This document shows positions 47,025-59,260 of a DNA stretch of 64,000 nucleotides, one piece after another. Each line of letters starts with the position of its first letter. Position 1 is the first letter of the stretch. The translations under genes and the position numbers were made by a program. The notes under the pieces are model-generated. The model did not search any database and had not been told where the DNA came from. It was given only the letters and a program-made list of their open reading frames with translations. The stretch covers positions 248,001 to 312,000 of the forward strand of contig CADCXA010000050.1 of assembly GCA_902806565.1 (NCBI GenBank). The letters run 5' to 3'. The stretch is from Hypoxylon rubiginosum. Lineage: Eukaryota; Ascomycota; Sordariomycetes; Xylariales; Hypoxylaceae.

Positions 47025-48125
47025 ATGAATCCGTCGTTACCGCGAGCTGTGGCAAGAACATCCATTCGGCAACTTTCCGGGACACGTGCGGTATTTAGAG
47101 GCTATCCCGTATCCAACGCTTCATTCTCTATCCTGAGAATACATACAACAGGGAACAAAAAGGTAGCCCAACAAAGCCAGAATAAAAGACAGCTCCGAGA
47201 TATCCGTTTATCTCTCACTCATCCAACAGCTGCATTTTCGACAACTACTCCAAAGAGGAACGGAAAGGAGCTAAACATGGCATCATCAAGTACCGATCTG
47301 ATCGAATCCGCCAAGCGGGCAGCGTGCCGGCAGGCCGTCGCGGACCACTTCAACCCGTCCTTCACGTACGTCGGCATCGGGAGCGGCAGCACCGTGGCCT
47401 ACGTCGTGGAAGCGATCGCGGAGCACGGCGCCTCCGTCACCGGCAAGATGAAGTTCATCCCGACGGGATCCGGGTCGACCGCGCTGATCCGGAACGCGGG
47501 GCTCAGCGTGCTGCAGGTGCCCGACCTGCTGCTCGAGGTGGGCTTCCAGCCGGAGTCGGAGTCCCACCAGCCCATCGACATCTACTTCGACGGCGCCGAC
47601 GAGGTCGACGCCGAGCTCAACTGCATCAAGGGCGGCGGCGCCTGCCACTTCCAGGAGAAGCTCGTCTCGCGCCTGGCCAAGCGCTTCATCTGCGTCGCCG
47701 ACAGCCGCAAGAGGGTCGACCGCCTGCTCACGAGCTGGTCCTACGTCCCCGTCGAGGTCTCGCCCATGGGCGCCGAGTACGTCCGCCGCGAGCTCCTGCG
47801 CCTCGGCAGCCAGGACCCCAAGGTCCGGACCTCGGGCCCCACCTTCATCAGCACCATCACCGACAACCACAACCACATCATCGACGCCCCCTTCCCCACC
47901 CTGCTGCTCAACAGCGAGGCCGACAAGCTGGACCCGGCCAAGGGGCTCTGGACCCCGGACGCCCTGCTGGCGCGGATCAAGCGCATCTTCGGCGTTCTGG
48001 AGGTCGGCATCTTCTCTGGGCTGAACGGTCCCCAGGTGGCGCAGCTGGACACGGATGTGGAAGGGGTGAAGCCCGTGAAGGCGTACTTCGGTAGGCCAGA
48101 CGGGCAAGTAGAGACTCTAGGTTGA
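47025..48125 (+). CDS. RKI1: Ribose-5-phosphate isomerase (RpiA type), 366 aa or 282 aa
   Basis: Interconverts ribose 5-phosphate and ribulose 5-phosphate in the pentose phosphate pathway. It is a single exon. Family motifs are VGIGSGSTVAYVVEAI, FIPTGSGSTALI, IDIYFDGADEVD (catalytic Asp pair), IKGGGACHFQEKLV and FICVADSRKRVD. Two in-frame ATGs compete: 47025, giving 366 aa, and 47277 (MASSSTDLIESAKRAA), which starts where RpiA homology starts and gives 282 aa. The 84-residue extension is rich in Arg, Ser and Thr, poor in acidic residues and resembles a mitochondrial presequence. It is also much lower in G+C than the catalytic part. Confidence 0.93.
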   Translation: MNPSLPRAVARTSIRQLSGTRAVFRGYPVSNASFSILRIHTTGNKKVAQQSQNKRQLRDIRLSLTHPTAAFSTTTPKRNGKELNMASSSTDLIESAKRAACRQAVADHFNPSFTYVGIGSGSTVAYVVEAIAEHGASVTGKMKFIPTGSGSTALIRNAGLSVLQVPDLLLEVGFQPESESHQPIDIYFDGADEVDAELNCIKGGGACHFQEKLVSRLAKRFICVADSRKRVDRLLTSWSYVPVEVSPMGAEYVRRELLRLGSQDPKVRTSGPTFISTITDNHNHIIDAPFPTLLLNSEADKLDPAKGLWTPDALLARIKRIFGVLEVGIFSGLNGPQVAQLDTDVEGVKPVKAYFGRPDGQVETLG

Positions 48126-48530
48126 GCGGCATAATCATGCATGTGGTACGGATCCGGGTATTCTAATATTTAAGAAAGAAAAAAAGGTTGAGTCGTGGCT
48201 CTGTTCATTGCCTAGTAACTCGGTTGATGAGGATAATTAGACATTCATAGCTATCAAAATTCCTAGTACGCGTCGACCGGATACGGGGATATGAAAATCA
48301 AGATTAGGTATTCATTTTGATTCGTGAAAAGCTGATTACATATACTAAACGTCGCACCCGCAATGGTTGTACTAGTCTTTCTCTCGTTACTGCGCTTCGT
48401 GGGATGGTTCATATTATACAACATTTTCTTCTGATCCATTCGCTATGCACGGAAAATATCCTGCCTCTTCCTCGCTTCTTCCCCACGAGGCCGACTGCCC
48501 GTCCATCGATATAGGCTATGCGTAAGGTTA
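48126..48530. other. Intergenic region between convergent RKI1 and YPT6 genes
   Basis: 3' flanks only; no gene recognised. Confidence 0.45.
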
Positions 48531-49496
<966 letters not shown>

Positions 49497-50269
49497 GTTT
49501 CGCGTCTATTTCCTGGTCGATGTTCAATGTAGTGTGGTGAATTGTCGCTAGAAAGATGATAGTTGTCAAGAGCTCGGCCAATCTTATCAGTAGAGATTCG
49601 CGGCAGTACAAGATACTACGAACAAGGAAGAAATCAGGGATGGAGAAGTCGGATGATTGGGAAAAAGAAGTATGCTTAAGTTAAGACGGCAAGAGAAAAT
49701 AATGATTAATTATTCTTGCGCAAATTATTTATTGTATATTGGTTCGTCTGATTTGACAGGGAGTCTAGGAAGAGTAAACTATTGAAAGAGTTGTTCTTTC
49801 CTGCTCACCTACATACACAAAAGGAGGCGGTCCCTTTTCCAATTTACGAAAAATGCGCTTGGGCTTGCAGCCTTGAACGAGTTGGCGATTGGACTGTGGG
49901 GTCAATGGGGCTTAGGCTTGTTCGATCATTGACTGTCATTGGCAATCGATAGGGCCGCTGCTTAACAGAGAGAAATGGCCGACTCTCCGACCCCACTGCC
50001 AGCGGGCAATTCTCCCTCCAGTCACATACAAACTTGGCAAAGGGGAACGACTTATGTAAGCAAGGTCCCGATAACTCTTATCTTATCCCTGCATTTTTAA
50101 AAATTTCTAGCTTCATCAGCCCCACCAACGCTACAGTGCCCTGGGTGCCATAGAAATTCAATCCTTAAACAATACCTAATCAAGTTGTGAACGACGATTC
50201 TTCTAGACAGCATTTTCCCGGTGTTCAATCTTCTCCGGAAAAGGTTATTTTGAATATTTATCATCCAAG
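49497..50269. other. Divergent intergenic region between YPT6 and NOP53 genes
   Basis: Shared upstream region with CT-rich stretches; no other gene recognised. Confidence 0.45.
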
Positions 50270-51634
50270 ATGCCGGTTATCCAACCCCCAAAGGGGTCAA
50301 TCGATGCGCCTGCAACCTACAAGCAGCCTTCGAGAAAAGGCAAGAAAGCGTGGAGAAAGAATGTCGATGTGACGGAGATAGAGAAAGGTCTCGAGGAATT
50401 GAACGAGGAAATCATTAAAGGGTCCGTCGAAGAACTTCCTTTAGGCCGAATCATATTGAACTAACATGACTATAGTGGTGTTCTCGCCGAGCGACCTTCC
50501 GAAGAACTCTTCGTTGTCGATACGGTCGGTGATGCTTCAATACCCAAGAAGTTCCCGAAACATACCTCGAAACCTCTCAAAGCAGACGAGATAATCGCCG
50601 CGCGTTCAGCCGTACCCGGCGTTTCTTTGCGCAAGCGCCCAGGCGACAAGACCACCGATGGCATTATCCCGGCGAAGCGACCGAGGAGGGAATATGTCAC
50701 GCATAAGGAGCTCACTCGGTTGCGTAAAGTAGCAGATGGCCATCATGAAACGACAGTAGAGGTCACCGATGCGTCGTTCGATCCATGGGGAGAAGTAATT
50801 CCAGTCGAGACGCAAACACCTGCGGACAAGAGAGATGAAACGAAGAAGGCTCCCAAATCTTTCTCGAAGAAGCCAATCTCTTTGCTAGCAAGCGGCAAAA
50901 CTCCGAAAGCTGTTCCAAAGCCGACTGGCGGATACAGTTACAACCCAGATTTTACCGACTACGAAGCCCGCTATACTGAGGAATCTAACAAAGCCGTTGA
51001 AACTGAGCGGAAACGTCTGGAAGCCGAGGAGGCAGAACGTCTTAAGAAGGAAGCTACGGCTAGATCAGCTGCCGAAGCGGAGGCCGCAGAAGCCCGGGCG
51101 GAGCTATCAGAATGGGATGAGGACTCGGAATGGGAAGGTTTCCAGAGTGGCGGCGAAGAATTGAAGGTCAGCGCAAAGCGACCAGAGCGCAAGACCAAGG
51201 CGCAGCGCAACAGAATCCAGAGACGCAAGGAAGAAGAACGACGGCTAAGACACGAGGCCAAGACCAAAGTTCGAAGAGCTCAGATGGAAGAGATCAAGCG
51301 AATTGCGAAGTTGGTTTCAGAACGCGACCTTGAGCGAGCTTTGGCGCTTGCGAATGCGGAACAGAGCGAGAGTAGCGCTGACGATAACGACGAAGAAATT
51401 CGGCGCCGTCAACTCGGCAAATTGAGGCTCCCAGAAAAGGATCTGGAGCTGGTTTTGCCAGATGAGCTACAAGACTCTCTGCGGCTGCTGAAGCCCGAAG
51501 GCAACCTATTGAAGGACCGCTACCGAAGCTTACTGGTCAGGGGAAGAGTTGAGGCCCGAAGGAGGATACCATTCAGGAAGCAAGCCAAGACTAAGCTCAC
51601 GGAGAAGTGGGCTTACAAGGACTTCAATATTTAG
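50270..51634 (+). CDS. NOP53: Ribosome biogenesis protein NOP53 (GLTSCR2 homologue), 436 aa
   Basis: A nucleolar 60S assembly factor; in yeast Nop53 recruits the exosome helicase Mtr4 to pre-60S particles for 7S pre-rRNA trimming. Two exons, 50270-50421 and 50476-51634, joined by a 54-bp intron with the weak donor GTCCGT and an ACTAACA branch. Family features are the N-terminal GKKAWRKNVD motif, LFVVDT (the arch-interacting LFx-D type motif) near residues 63-68, a long charged Glu/Lys/Arg helix in the middle (about 235-355), KTKAQRNRIQRRKEEE, and the C-terminal SLRLLKPEGNLLKDRYRSL followed by a basic tail. It is rich in Lys and Arg throughout, as expected of a nucleolar protein. Confidence 0.9.
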
Positions 51635-52616
51635 AGCTCACTACATAGAGAGCATTTAACTAGATGCCTAATAAATATTCAAGTCAAGCTTAGCCCAGTT
51701 TTATATCGGGCATCCGGCATGTCGAGTCAGCCGTCCCGTTAGTGTTCCATGATCCGATCCTCTATATAATTTGCAAGACATTCGGTATGGCGCTTTCTTG
51801 CCTCTCATACCTAAGAACAACGTGGCACATGACAGACTACTTCATATGAAACCGACCTGATATTTGAGCCGCAAAGCTTGGCTGTTAGCCGTGTACTTGG
51901 CCCGTAGTGTTGGAACAGGCTTATAACTACGTTTATTATCTTAACTTAAAAAGGCGAGCCAATCTATGTTACTTTCTAAGTTATCGGTTCCTGTTAGGGT
52001 TCTAGCCTTCTCGCCTTTAGCCCCTTAGACGAAGAGACTGGCAATGTTAGTCTTATGGTTCGGATAAGGGGGTTAGGTTGGTCTGCTACACACCACTAGT
52101 GGGACATCTTATTGACTTTGATACATCTCTTACCTAGCATTTACCTAAATCACACGGCCTGATCTAGGGAGAGGGAAGAGGTGAGACGCCAGCGTTCCCG
52201 AGCAGGGTAGTACTGCTGCCGATTAGCCGGTCTTGGGGCCCGACTTGAACCTTGACTTGCCCCAACTAGCATTCGAAATATGGAACGTCTATAAGTGTAG
52301 AGGAGTTCCAAGGTAAAGGAGTAAGGCGGATAAGGTCATTGACGGTCTGCTCTGTGAGACATCAAAACTCTAGGGTTCTGCTTCGCCTTCGGGTTGCGCA
52401 TCGTGACAGGTAGCCACACGATATAACCGACCGAGAACCCACCTACTGGGAACCATTTATTGGTAACGGCTCCTTAACTGCCCAACAGCAGAATACGTGA
52501 TTATCGTCTAGCGGAATAATAAATGGAATTGATTCTATCTTATTGTTTTCTCCACCCGAATCCACGATCCGATCTCTCCTATCCTTGGCGATTTTCCCAA
52601 GAGCCGGCCAGTCTCT
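51635..52616. other. Intergenic region between convergent genes
   Basis: A 1-kb stretch of mixed composition, no gene or RNA recognised. It lies downstream of both NOP53 and the GDE1-like gene. Confidence 0.4.
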
Positions 52617-55600
52617 TCAATGGTCCAATGCTCTAACAACGTTTCCAACCTTGTCCGTAATAATGACATCCAACTTAGCATCTGCTTGTACCTATACGTG
52701 GCAGGTTAGCCATCTATTTCGCGATGAAGGTAGACGATAAAGAACTGATCAGAAGCTCTCGACAATCGAAGTAATAGAGAAGGAGTCGGCACCTTTGCAT
52801 GCTGCAGGTCGTTGTTCAGGTCTCCCCACGAGGCACACACCAGCCCTGAACTCTTCACCAGGCCGACTAACATTGGGGATGCTACGAGTGGCTGCGAGCG
52901 TACCACAACTCCCTCAAGGTTCCATTTCTTCGCGAATCTCACGGCTTCTTGGAAAGAGATGGCTCGGATGTCCCGTGTCGGTATGTAACCAGATTCGGTA
53001 AGAAACAACACTGGATAGATTTGCTGCTTCGTTGCAAGAAGAATGCAGAGTTCTGGACTGAAGGAAGAGAAGAAGATTGGCCGGCTCCCGCCACATTTGT
53101 ACACTACTGCGAGGATTGTATCGAGGTAAAGGTTCAGCTCCATAGTGAGCGTGTCCATGTTGAAACCGCGAGCCTCAAAGAGCATTGGGTATTCTGTGGA
53201 GAGTATTAGCAACATTAGAAACCGTCATTAATTACTCATTGCTTGGTTTTTGTTTCCTACTCAGTTCGATATCGAAACAGACCGATGGATCGATCTGCAC
53301 AAGCAACTGTTGAAGCGTTATGAATTATGAAAGGCCCGTGGATGCATTCACCCCCAATGTTTCCCTTGAAGCCGAACTGGTGGAGATTGAAAGTAGACAT
53401 AAGCCTCGCTATTACGTCCACGTTATCCGGACGTGGCTTGCCTTCTGAACTTGCCCGTGGTCTTTGTATTTTCGTCGTATCTGCTGTTCGCAACAACGAG
53501 TCTGACGTGCCAGGAGGACGGGTCGTACTATCTTGCATCGTGCTTGGCACCATGAACTGTAATTCCGAGTTCAGATCTATCCGCTAAGCAGCAGAGCTAG
53601 TTCGCGTGATTCTACTTACCTGTTCGTAAGTGATGGTGTGCATTGGAGCATCTATCCCAATCTCACTGACTAGGAAATCGTGATATAGCACTGGGGCCAA
53701 ATCTCTTGTTACCTGCACATCTGATCTGTGTAAGAATCGAAATGTGATTTTAAGTGTGTGGTTACAGAGTCATTATAACGTACCAAACTGAAAGTATGGT
53801 TAGCGATAGCATTGGCAAAGGGCATGGGAAAATGCCAGTACCTCAAGAATATCTGCCCCTAGATTTAGAGCCGCAAAGAACGACTGTTCAAGTTAGTCGA
53901 CACGGTGGAAAACATGGGATTGCCCAACAGGGTCTCAGGATGCTGCGTACATCCATGGTGTTCTCTCCCAACTGCAGGCGGTCTTGTTTTGCGTTGTTCT
54001 GACCAAGACCTGGTCTCAATTAGCTTCTCGATCGAACTTTCTAATCCTACCCAGCTTACTTACCGCGGTGACCGGCAACTAAGGGTGAATCGTCCCGTCT
54101 TAGTGCCACTTCGGACGGTGTCGGTGGCAGTCCCTGGAATTTAAAGGGCTTTGCTATTACGAATGTGAAAGTGAAGCTCCCAATATACTTGCTACCGAAG
54201 GCATCCGAGGAAATTAGGGAAACAGTGTGGTCTCTCTCCAGACTTTCCAAAGATGGTCCTAGTCCCTGGCGAAGATCTTTAAGGGAGACAACGGCTGAGC
54301 CGATGTGCGACTGCTTTGGCAAATGATTGTCACTTCCAAGTACGGAGCAGTACACTCTGAATAACAGTTTAGCGGCATTGGGATCTTCCGCGATGAAGTA
54401 GAATGGATCATTGGAAAGATCTTCAAGAACAGGGAATGAGACCGAGTACTCTCTAGGGGACTCGCAATCGATGGCAGATATCTCAAGTGTCAGACTGCTA
54501 TCAGGAATCTGCATAGGAGCTACAAGCCGGCGGAAAGGGTCGATCTGAAGGATCACGGGCTCCTTCTCCATATCGAAGTGACCAAGATTCATGAAGATAT
54601 GGCTGCGGTCTCCTTTCTGTCCACCGAGATCTACAGCCACAGAGGCGTGATTTCGGATCTTGGAAAGGTGGGCGGATATGTTGTTGCGCTGCGCATGTCC
54701 CGTCCACTCCAGGGAGACATTGTATTCTCTCTGGCCCAGCAATGTCTTGACCAGGGCTGGTGGACCTTTGAACGCAGCATGGTCCACAACCGTCCAGCCA
54801 CTGTAGTCGCGAACGCCGATATCACAACTCGGATGGGCTAACAAGATTTCTACTACATCTGTATGTTCGTAGATCGAGGCTATCATCAGTGGTGTTCTAC
54901 CCTTCAATGGTTCCCTAACATTGATGTTGTTGACGTGGGTTGATAACCTTCCAACGATTGACGCCTGGCCGTATTGGGATGCTAGATATAACAAATCGTG
55001 TACCCTCGAGTGTGGGGTAACAAGTTGAGGCTCGTGATCGATGAGGATCTCTGTGATGTATGTGCGTTGCGACCGTATAGCCAAGGAAACCATATCGTAG
55101 AACAGTCCCTCAAACTTGTTCACACCAGGTGGCGAAGCCTGCGTCCGTAGCTGATACAGGAACAGCTTGAGGATTTCATCATGTCCTTGCGTGACAGCAA
55201 TGGATAGCGAGGTTTCTCCCAGATGATCAGGGATGAGAAAAATTGGTAGATTAACCTCTGTTTCAGAGTCTCGTAGTGAACCCAGGCATTCGACCATCTC
55301 CCTGCACGCAGCAGTCATGCCATGTTGAGCTGCGTAATGTAGAGCAAGGCGACCAAGGGAGTCGGGCCATAGTAATATGTTCGACCATTGCGGGGGCGGC
55401 ATATTATCGAGTACTGACTGAACAACCCGATGTGTATCCTGGTTTACAAGGCCCTGATGTTTGAGCCGCGCAGCATGCAGTACATGAAAGCGTAGTGGAT
55501 TACGAAAACCATAGCGACTGAAATCGTGATTGATGCTTAGTCGGGATACAAGGAACGACAGAGATTTTGACGATGAGCAGAGAATGGCGATCTTTGCCAG

Positions 55601-56339
55601 GACAAGTAGGGCTAGTTGACTACTAGGGTTGTCCGCTTGAAGTGCTTCATCCCGAAGGCACCTTTCTAACTGAACGATGGAGTCTTCCTGCAAAGCTCTT
55701 GCGGCTTCCTCTAAGGTCTGTAAACCTTTATTGGAACGCAGGTTTAACAATAACAAGGATGTGCTGCCCTCCTTGAGGGACTTGGATAGATGTAGATTTC
55801 GCAGAATAGTGTTGATGCTCTGAAGATCCTTTACCCAACGAGCATCTGCCGTTTGGAGGATTTCTCTGAGTTTTTCTACCTCGTAATGCGTGTAGATAGA
55901 TTTGGTACTAATTCGTTCTACAGCTCGTCGCGTGACGTTGATATAGTCGCTCAAGAATATGAAGAGGGAGCATATATCCGTCAGTGTAGCTGTAATATCG
56001 TCCTTCTCGTATACCGGTATGGAAGAGAGAACTTCTTGGTGTAACGAATCTAATGACATGCCGTATTCGTCATCCAAGATGGATAGATGTTGTACAACAA
56101 CATTGTAGTGGTCGTCGATAAACTTCTTTACTACTAGAGTATCGCGGTCGAGCGTCTCCTTCAGTTCTGTGAACGTATTGTAAGTAAGGGATGGACTTCA
56201 GCAAATTTCATCAGTAAAAAGAAGAAAACCTGCCATTGAATTTCGCTGCCTTCGCAAGGAATTTCCACTCATCATAATTAACGTATGAGTCTGCCCATTT
56301 GGGAAGCTGGTGCCAGGGGAGATTTCTCCCAAACCTCAT
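52617..56339 (-). pseudogene. SPX-ankyrin-GDPD protein (GDE1-like glycerophosphodiesterase), frameshifted by a 7-bp tandem duplication
   Basis: GDE1-type proteins hydrolyse glycerophosphocholine and carry a phosphate-sensing SPX domain. Exons: 56339-56234 (MRFGRNLPWHQLPKW, SPX start), 56166-54064 (rest of SPX, ankyrin repeats, a C2-like region, VAGHRG), 54009-53951 (GLGQN...GENTMD), 53883-53842 (FFAALNLGADILE), the microexon 53787-53784, 53720-53620 (DVQVTRD..LYHDF), 53556-53261, 53193-52793 (KYPMLFEARGF, FFSSFSPELC) and 52691-52617. GDPD catalytic residues (GHRG, E-F-D, YHD) are present. In exon 53556-53261 the 7-mer at 53318-53324 is repeated at 53325-53331. This shifts the frame right after GPFI and gives a stop at 53257-53259. 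Without one copy the frame would continue through the GDPD family sequence, and the total would be 1,059 aa. The exon 1 donor is uncertain: GC-AG fits the phase. It may be an inactive allele or an assembly error. Confidence 0.85.
53318..53331. repeat. 7-bp perfect tandem duplication causing the frameshift
   Basis: TTATGAA occurs twice head to tail inside the GDPD-coding exon. The 7 extra bases shift the minus-strand frame by one between GPFI and the expected TLQQLLVQIDPSV continuation. Confidence 0.9.
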
Positions 56340-56703
56340 TGTGAGAATTGTGCTGTTTGATGTATGGGGACCTGGATACCGTCATGTATTGTCTCCTTAC
56401 ACCCAAAGGGTCTGAGTAGGTACCTAGTCAGCAGACTCCTTTGTATCCCCTGCATCACACGCAAACACGTAGGATAAATATCCTGTACGGAGGTACTTCG
56501 TACTGGTGTGGCGAGTAGGGTAATCGGAATATATAACTGCGGTTGGTTGGCATGCGAGTTAATACAGTATATCCCATCTCGTCGAAACTCAATCGCCTTC
56601 GATACCGCCATCCCAACTAGAATAGTTCCTCCAAGAACTCGAAATTTCAATTCGAAAGCGCGACGACGTTTTACACAATACAATCCTTCGTGCTGAAGAG
56701 AGG
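56340..56703. promoter_or_regulatory. 364-bp shared divergent upstream region
   Basis: It separates the start codons of two divergent genes that both encode ankyrin-repeat proteins. No clear TATA box or factor site was identified, so calling it a bidirectional promoter is inference from layout. Confidence 0.4.
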
Positions 56704-58614
56704 ATGCCTGACATAGCGTCAAGCCGCTATGCCACCGAGCCGCCCGCCACGCAGACTCGGCCGGCCTATTCTGTCACCCGCCGGCGCCCAAGCAACTCTC
56801 CGAGAAGAAGCCCATTGCAACAAGTTCGATCTATGGCGGTACAGGTGGCTACTAGGACGTTCTGTGGTAATGGCCACTGCCGGTGTGCCTGCCATTCCAC
56901 GAAGAGGATTAACACACCAGGCGGCCTTCTCAATCGAGTTGTTGGCCAGCTCTTCCTGGGCTATAGCGGCCTTCCCGTCTTGACTCCGTCATGCAACATC
57001 CCATCTTGCGAGGCTGCGCAAAACCCTGAGTTCTCAGCTGAGTACTGGTTTCCTATGAGATTGTTCTGGTCTATGATTATTCAATTCAATATGTCGTATC
57101 AAGCGAACATCGGCCCCCAGTTCGAACTCAAAACCCTACGGCGCGTCCCCGACTCGGAAACCTGTGTCAACTATGCAATCAAAGGAAACATCGAGGGTCT
57201 GAAGGGGCTCTTCAAGAGAGGTGAAGCATCGCCTCGTGATGTCAGTGATACGCGAGGGTATTCTCTACTTCGGGTAAGCAGTTCCAAAGGTCTTCCTAGT
57301 GCTTCAGAGCCAGCGCCAGCGCCAGCGCCACCGACGATTGTTTTCCACTGGTACGCTTCCATGCATTCGGATCGAACCTAACGTACGAACAGTGGGCTTT
57401 ATATGCGAACCAGTTTGAAACTGTTCGATTCCTCGCCGCGCAAGGCGCCGATCCTGACTACAGGTATTGCACCATCTCATAATGAGCCTTAGTTCACTCT
57501 AGGCGCACATGCATCATGATTCCGTGCAGATGCTAACAGGCACAGGCCCAAGGCGATAACCGATTTGAGCCCTCACACTAAGGCGAATGATCTTCTCCTG
57601 CAAGGTGTCAGCAGAGCAACAGAGGAGGCTCTGATGCCCTTGAGTGGCGGGAGTGATTGGGCAGACGAGCAGGAATTCACGATCCTGCATAGAATCGTCA
57701 CTGGACTATCAGCAAAGGATCTAGAAACAGAGCTGCAGGAACATCCGGAAGATATCGACAAACTGGACGGTTTAGGCCGAAGCGCGATATCCTGGGCGGC
57801 TGCTCGTGGTAACGAAGGGCATGTCACATTGCTCCTGTCATACGGCGCGAACCCGAACATTCTGGACGTCCAACTATCCGGCCCCGTGACCTACTCCGCT
57901 GACCGCAGCCACGCCGTATGCACACGTCTACTATTGGATGCTCATGCTAAGACGGATCCCATCCTACCCCCAGGTGTCAAAATCGGCACCCCTCTCAACT
58001 GCGCGGCACGTAACGCGGATGACCCAGCCGTGATCGAACTTCTCCTTCAGTACGGCGCGAATCCGGATGCGACAGGCGTCGATCGCCGAACGCCGCTAAT
58101 CCATGCCGCCCGCAAGAATAAAGCAGATTTTGCCCGCATCTTGTTGGAGTACGGCGCGGATATCAACGCCGTCGCCAGTGACGGCCAGACACCCTTGACC
58201 ACGGCCATTATCAATGACAGTCACGACGTCTTGACTATGCTTTTGGATCGATGGGCAGAGTACAGCGCCTGTCCACGCGTCGGTGGGCCCAACCTCCTAC
58301 GGGTCGTGGCTCAGTACGCAGACCCCCGAACAATCGGCATTATGAATAGAACAGACCAATTCCGTCTGAAATATGACAGTAAATACAGCGAAGATGCCTT
58401 CGACGAGATTATCGGAGCGCGCCATGATGTGGATGAGAAGTTGCAGGCGGAATTTAGTGGATTTTTAGACACGGTACGACTAAAACACATTGCGGAAGTC
58501 CAGGATAATTGGAGGAAATGGTCAGTGACGAAGGAATGCCCTGATATCGAGAAGGGAAATCTGGTGGACGATTCGGAAAACAGTGACGAGTTTTTCGACG
58601 CTACAGCTGATTAA
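56704..58614 (+). CDS. Ankyrin-repeat protein with N-terminal Cys/His cluster (569 aa), function unknown
   Basis: Three exons: 56704-57273, 57393-57463 and 57546-58614; introns are GT-AG with phases that agree, and intron 1 has a CCTAACG branch. The N-terminal ~45 residues are disordered. A Cys/His-rich segment follows (CGNGHCRCACH, later CNIPSC), which could bind a metal. Then comes a conserved-looking block with YWFPMRLFW and NIGPQFELKTLRRVPDS. I recall this arrangement from fungal ankyrin proteins of unknown function, but I cannot name a family. Ankyrin repeats begin near residue 155 (NYAIKGNIEGLKGLF) and continue through GRSAISWAAARGNEGHVTLLLSYGA (split across repeats), RRTPLIHAARKNKADF and DGQTPLTTAI. 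The C-terminus is acidic. It is transcribed away from the GDE1-like gene. Confidence 0.8.
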
Positions 58615-59260
58615 AAGCCTACCTAGGTACATAAGGAGGTATAAATTATCATAGTTTGTTACTCTTGGTAGTTCCGTACACGAATGATGTTTACCGCAGC
58701 CCCTATTGTTATAGGAAGTAATTCACGTGGTATTTAAGGGACCACTAGTAGTGAACTGCACTTTTTAGATGTTAAAGCCTAGGATACACCATACACCAAC
58801 GCAACACCAAGGGGTATAAAAATACACAGCTGGGGAGTTGGATATGAGCCATAAAATAGAAATAGGCTTTCGTCTTCAACCCACGTTCCACGAATTCTTG
58901 CCTTAGGCTACTTCGTACCTGAGATAATAAAAATTGGTATCTCCAGCGGCGCCGAGGCGGGGCTGGGCGGGAGGATCGGGTTCCACTCCAGCGGTTATGA
59001 CGCACTATATGCACTATATGCGAAAGTTAGCTCTGTAACACATTTGACCAAGGAAGCGCCGAAAAAGGCGAGGAAGCGACATCGTCCTTAAAACAAGAGA
59101 CGCTAACTTTCTTTCCCTTTTCCATGTCTCACCTCAGATTCTAGCAGTGAAATTTACTCAACTTCTCTTCCATGAAGTACTTGCTTTATTATAGTTGATC
59201 CTTTGCGTCCACTGAACTCGCACCCGAACTTATACTTGGGGATCGCTAACGGCATTTACG
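58615..59260. other. Intergenic region
   Basis: Contains an exact ACCTAGGTAC at 58621-58630 immediately after the ankyrin gene, and the leader of the NADH dehydrogenase gene. No gene recognised. Confidence 0.45.

Noticed and set aside
47286..48107. 273-codon open frame on the minus strand and a 256-codon frame on the plus strand over the isomerase gene
   Set aside because: Both lie in the G+C-rich catalytic exon of ribose-5-phosphate isomerase; high GC at third positions removes stops in other frames. Their sequences are low-complexity Arg/Gly/Ala.
53557..53583. Earlier acceptor (CTTAG at 53584) for the intron after the YHDF exon of the GDE1-like gene
   Set aside because: It would make a 36-bp intron and insert nine extra residues; the TTACAG acceptor at 53557 gives a 63-bp intron and the EQFMVPS join that fits better.
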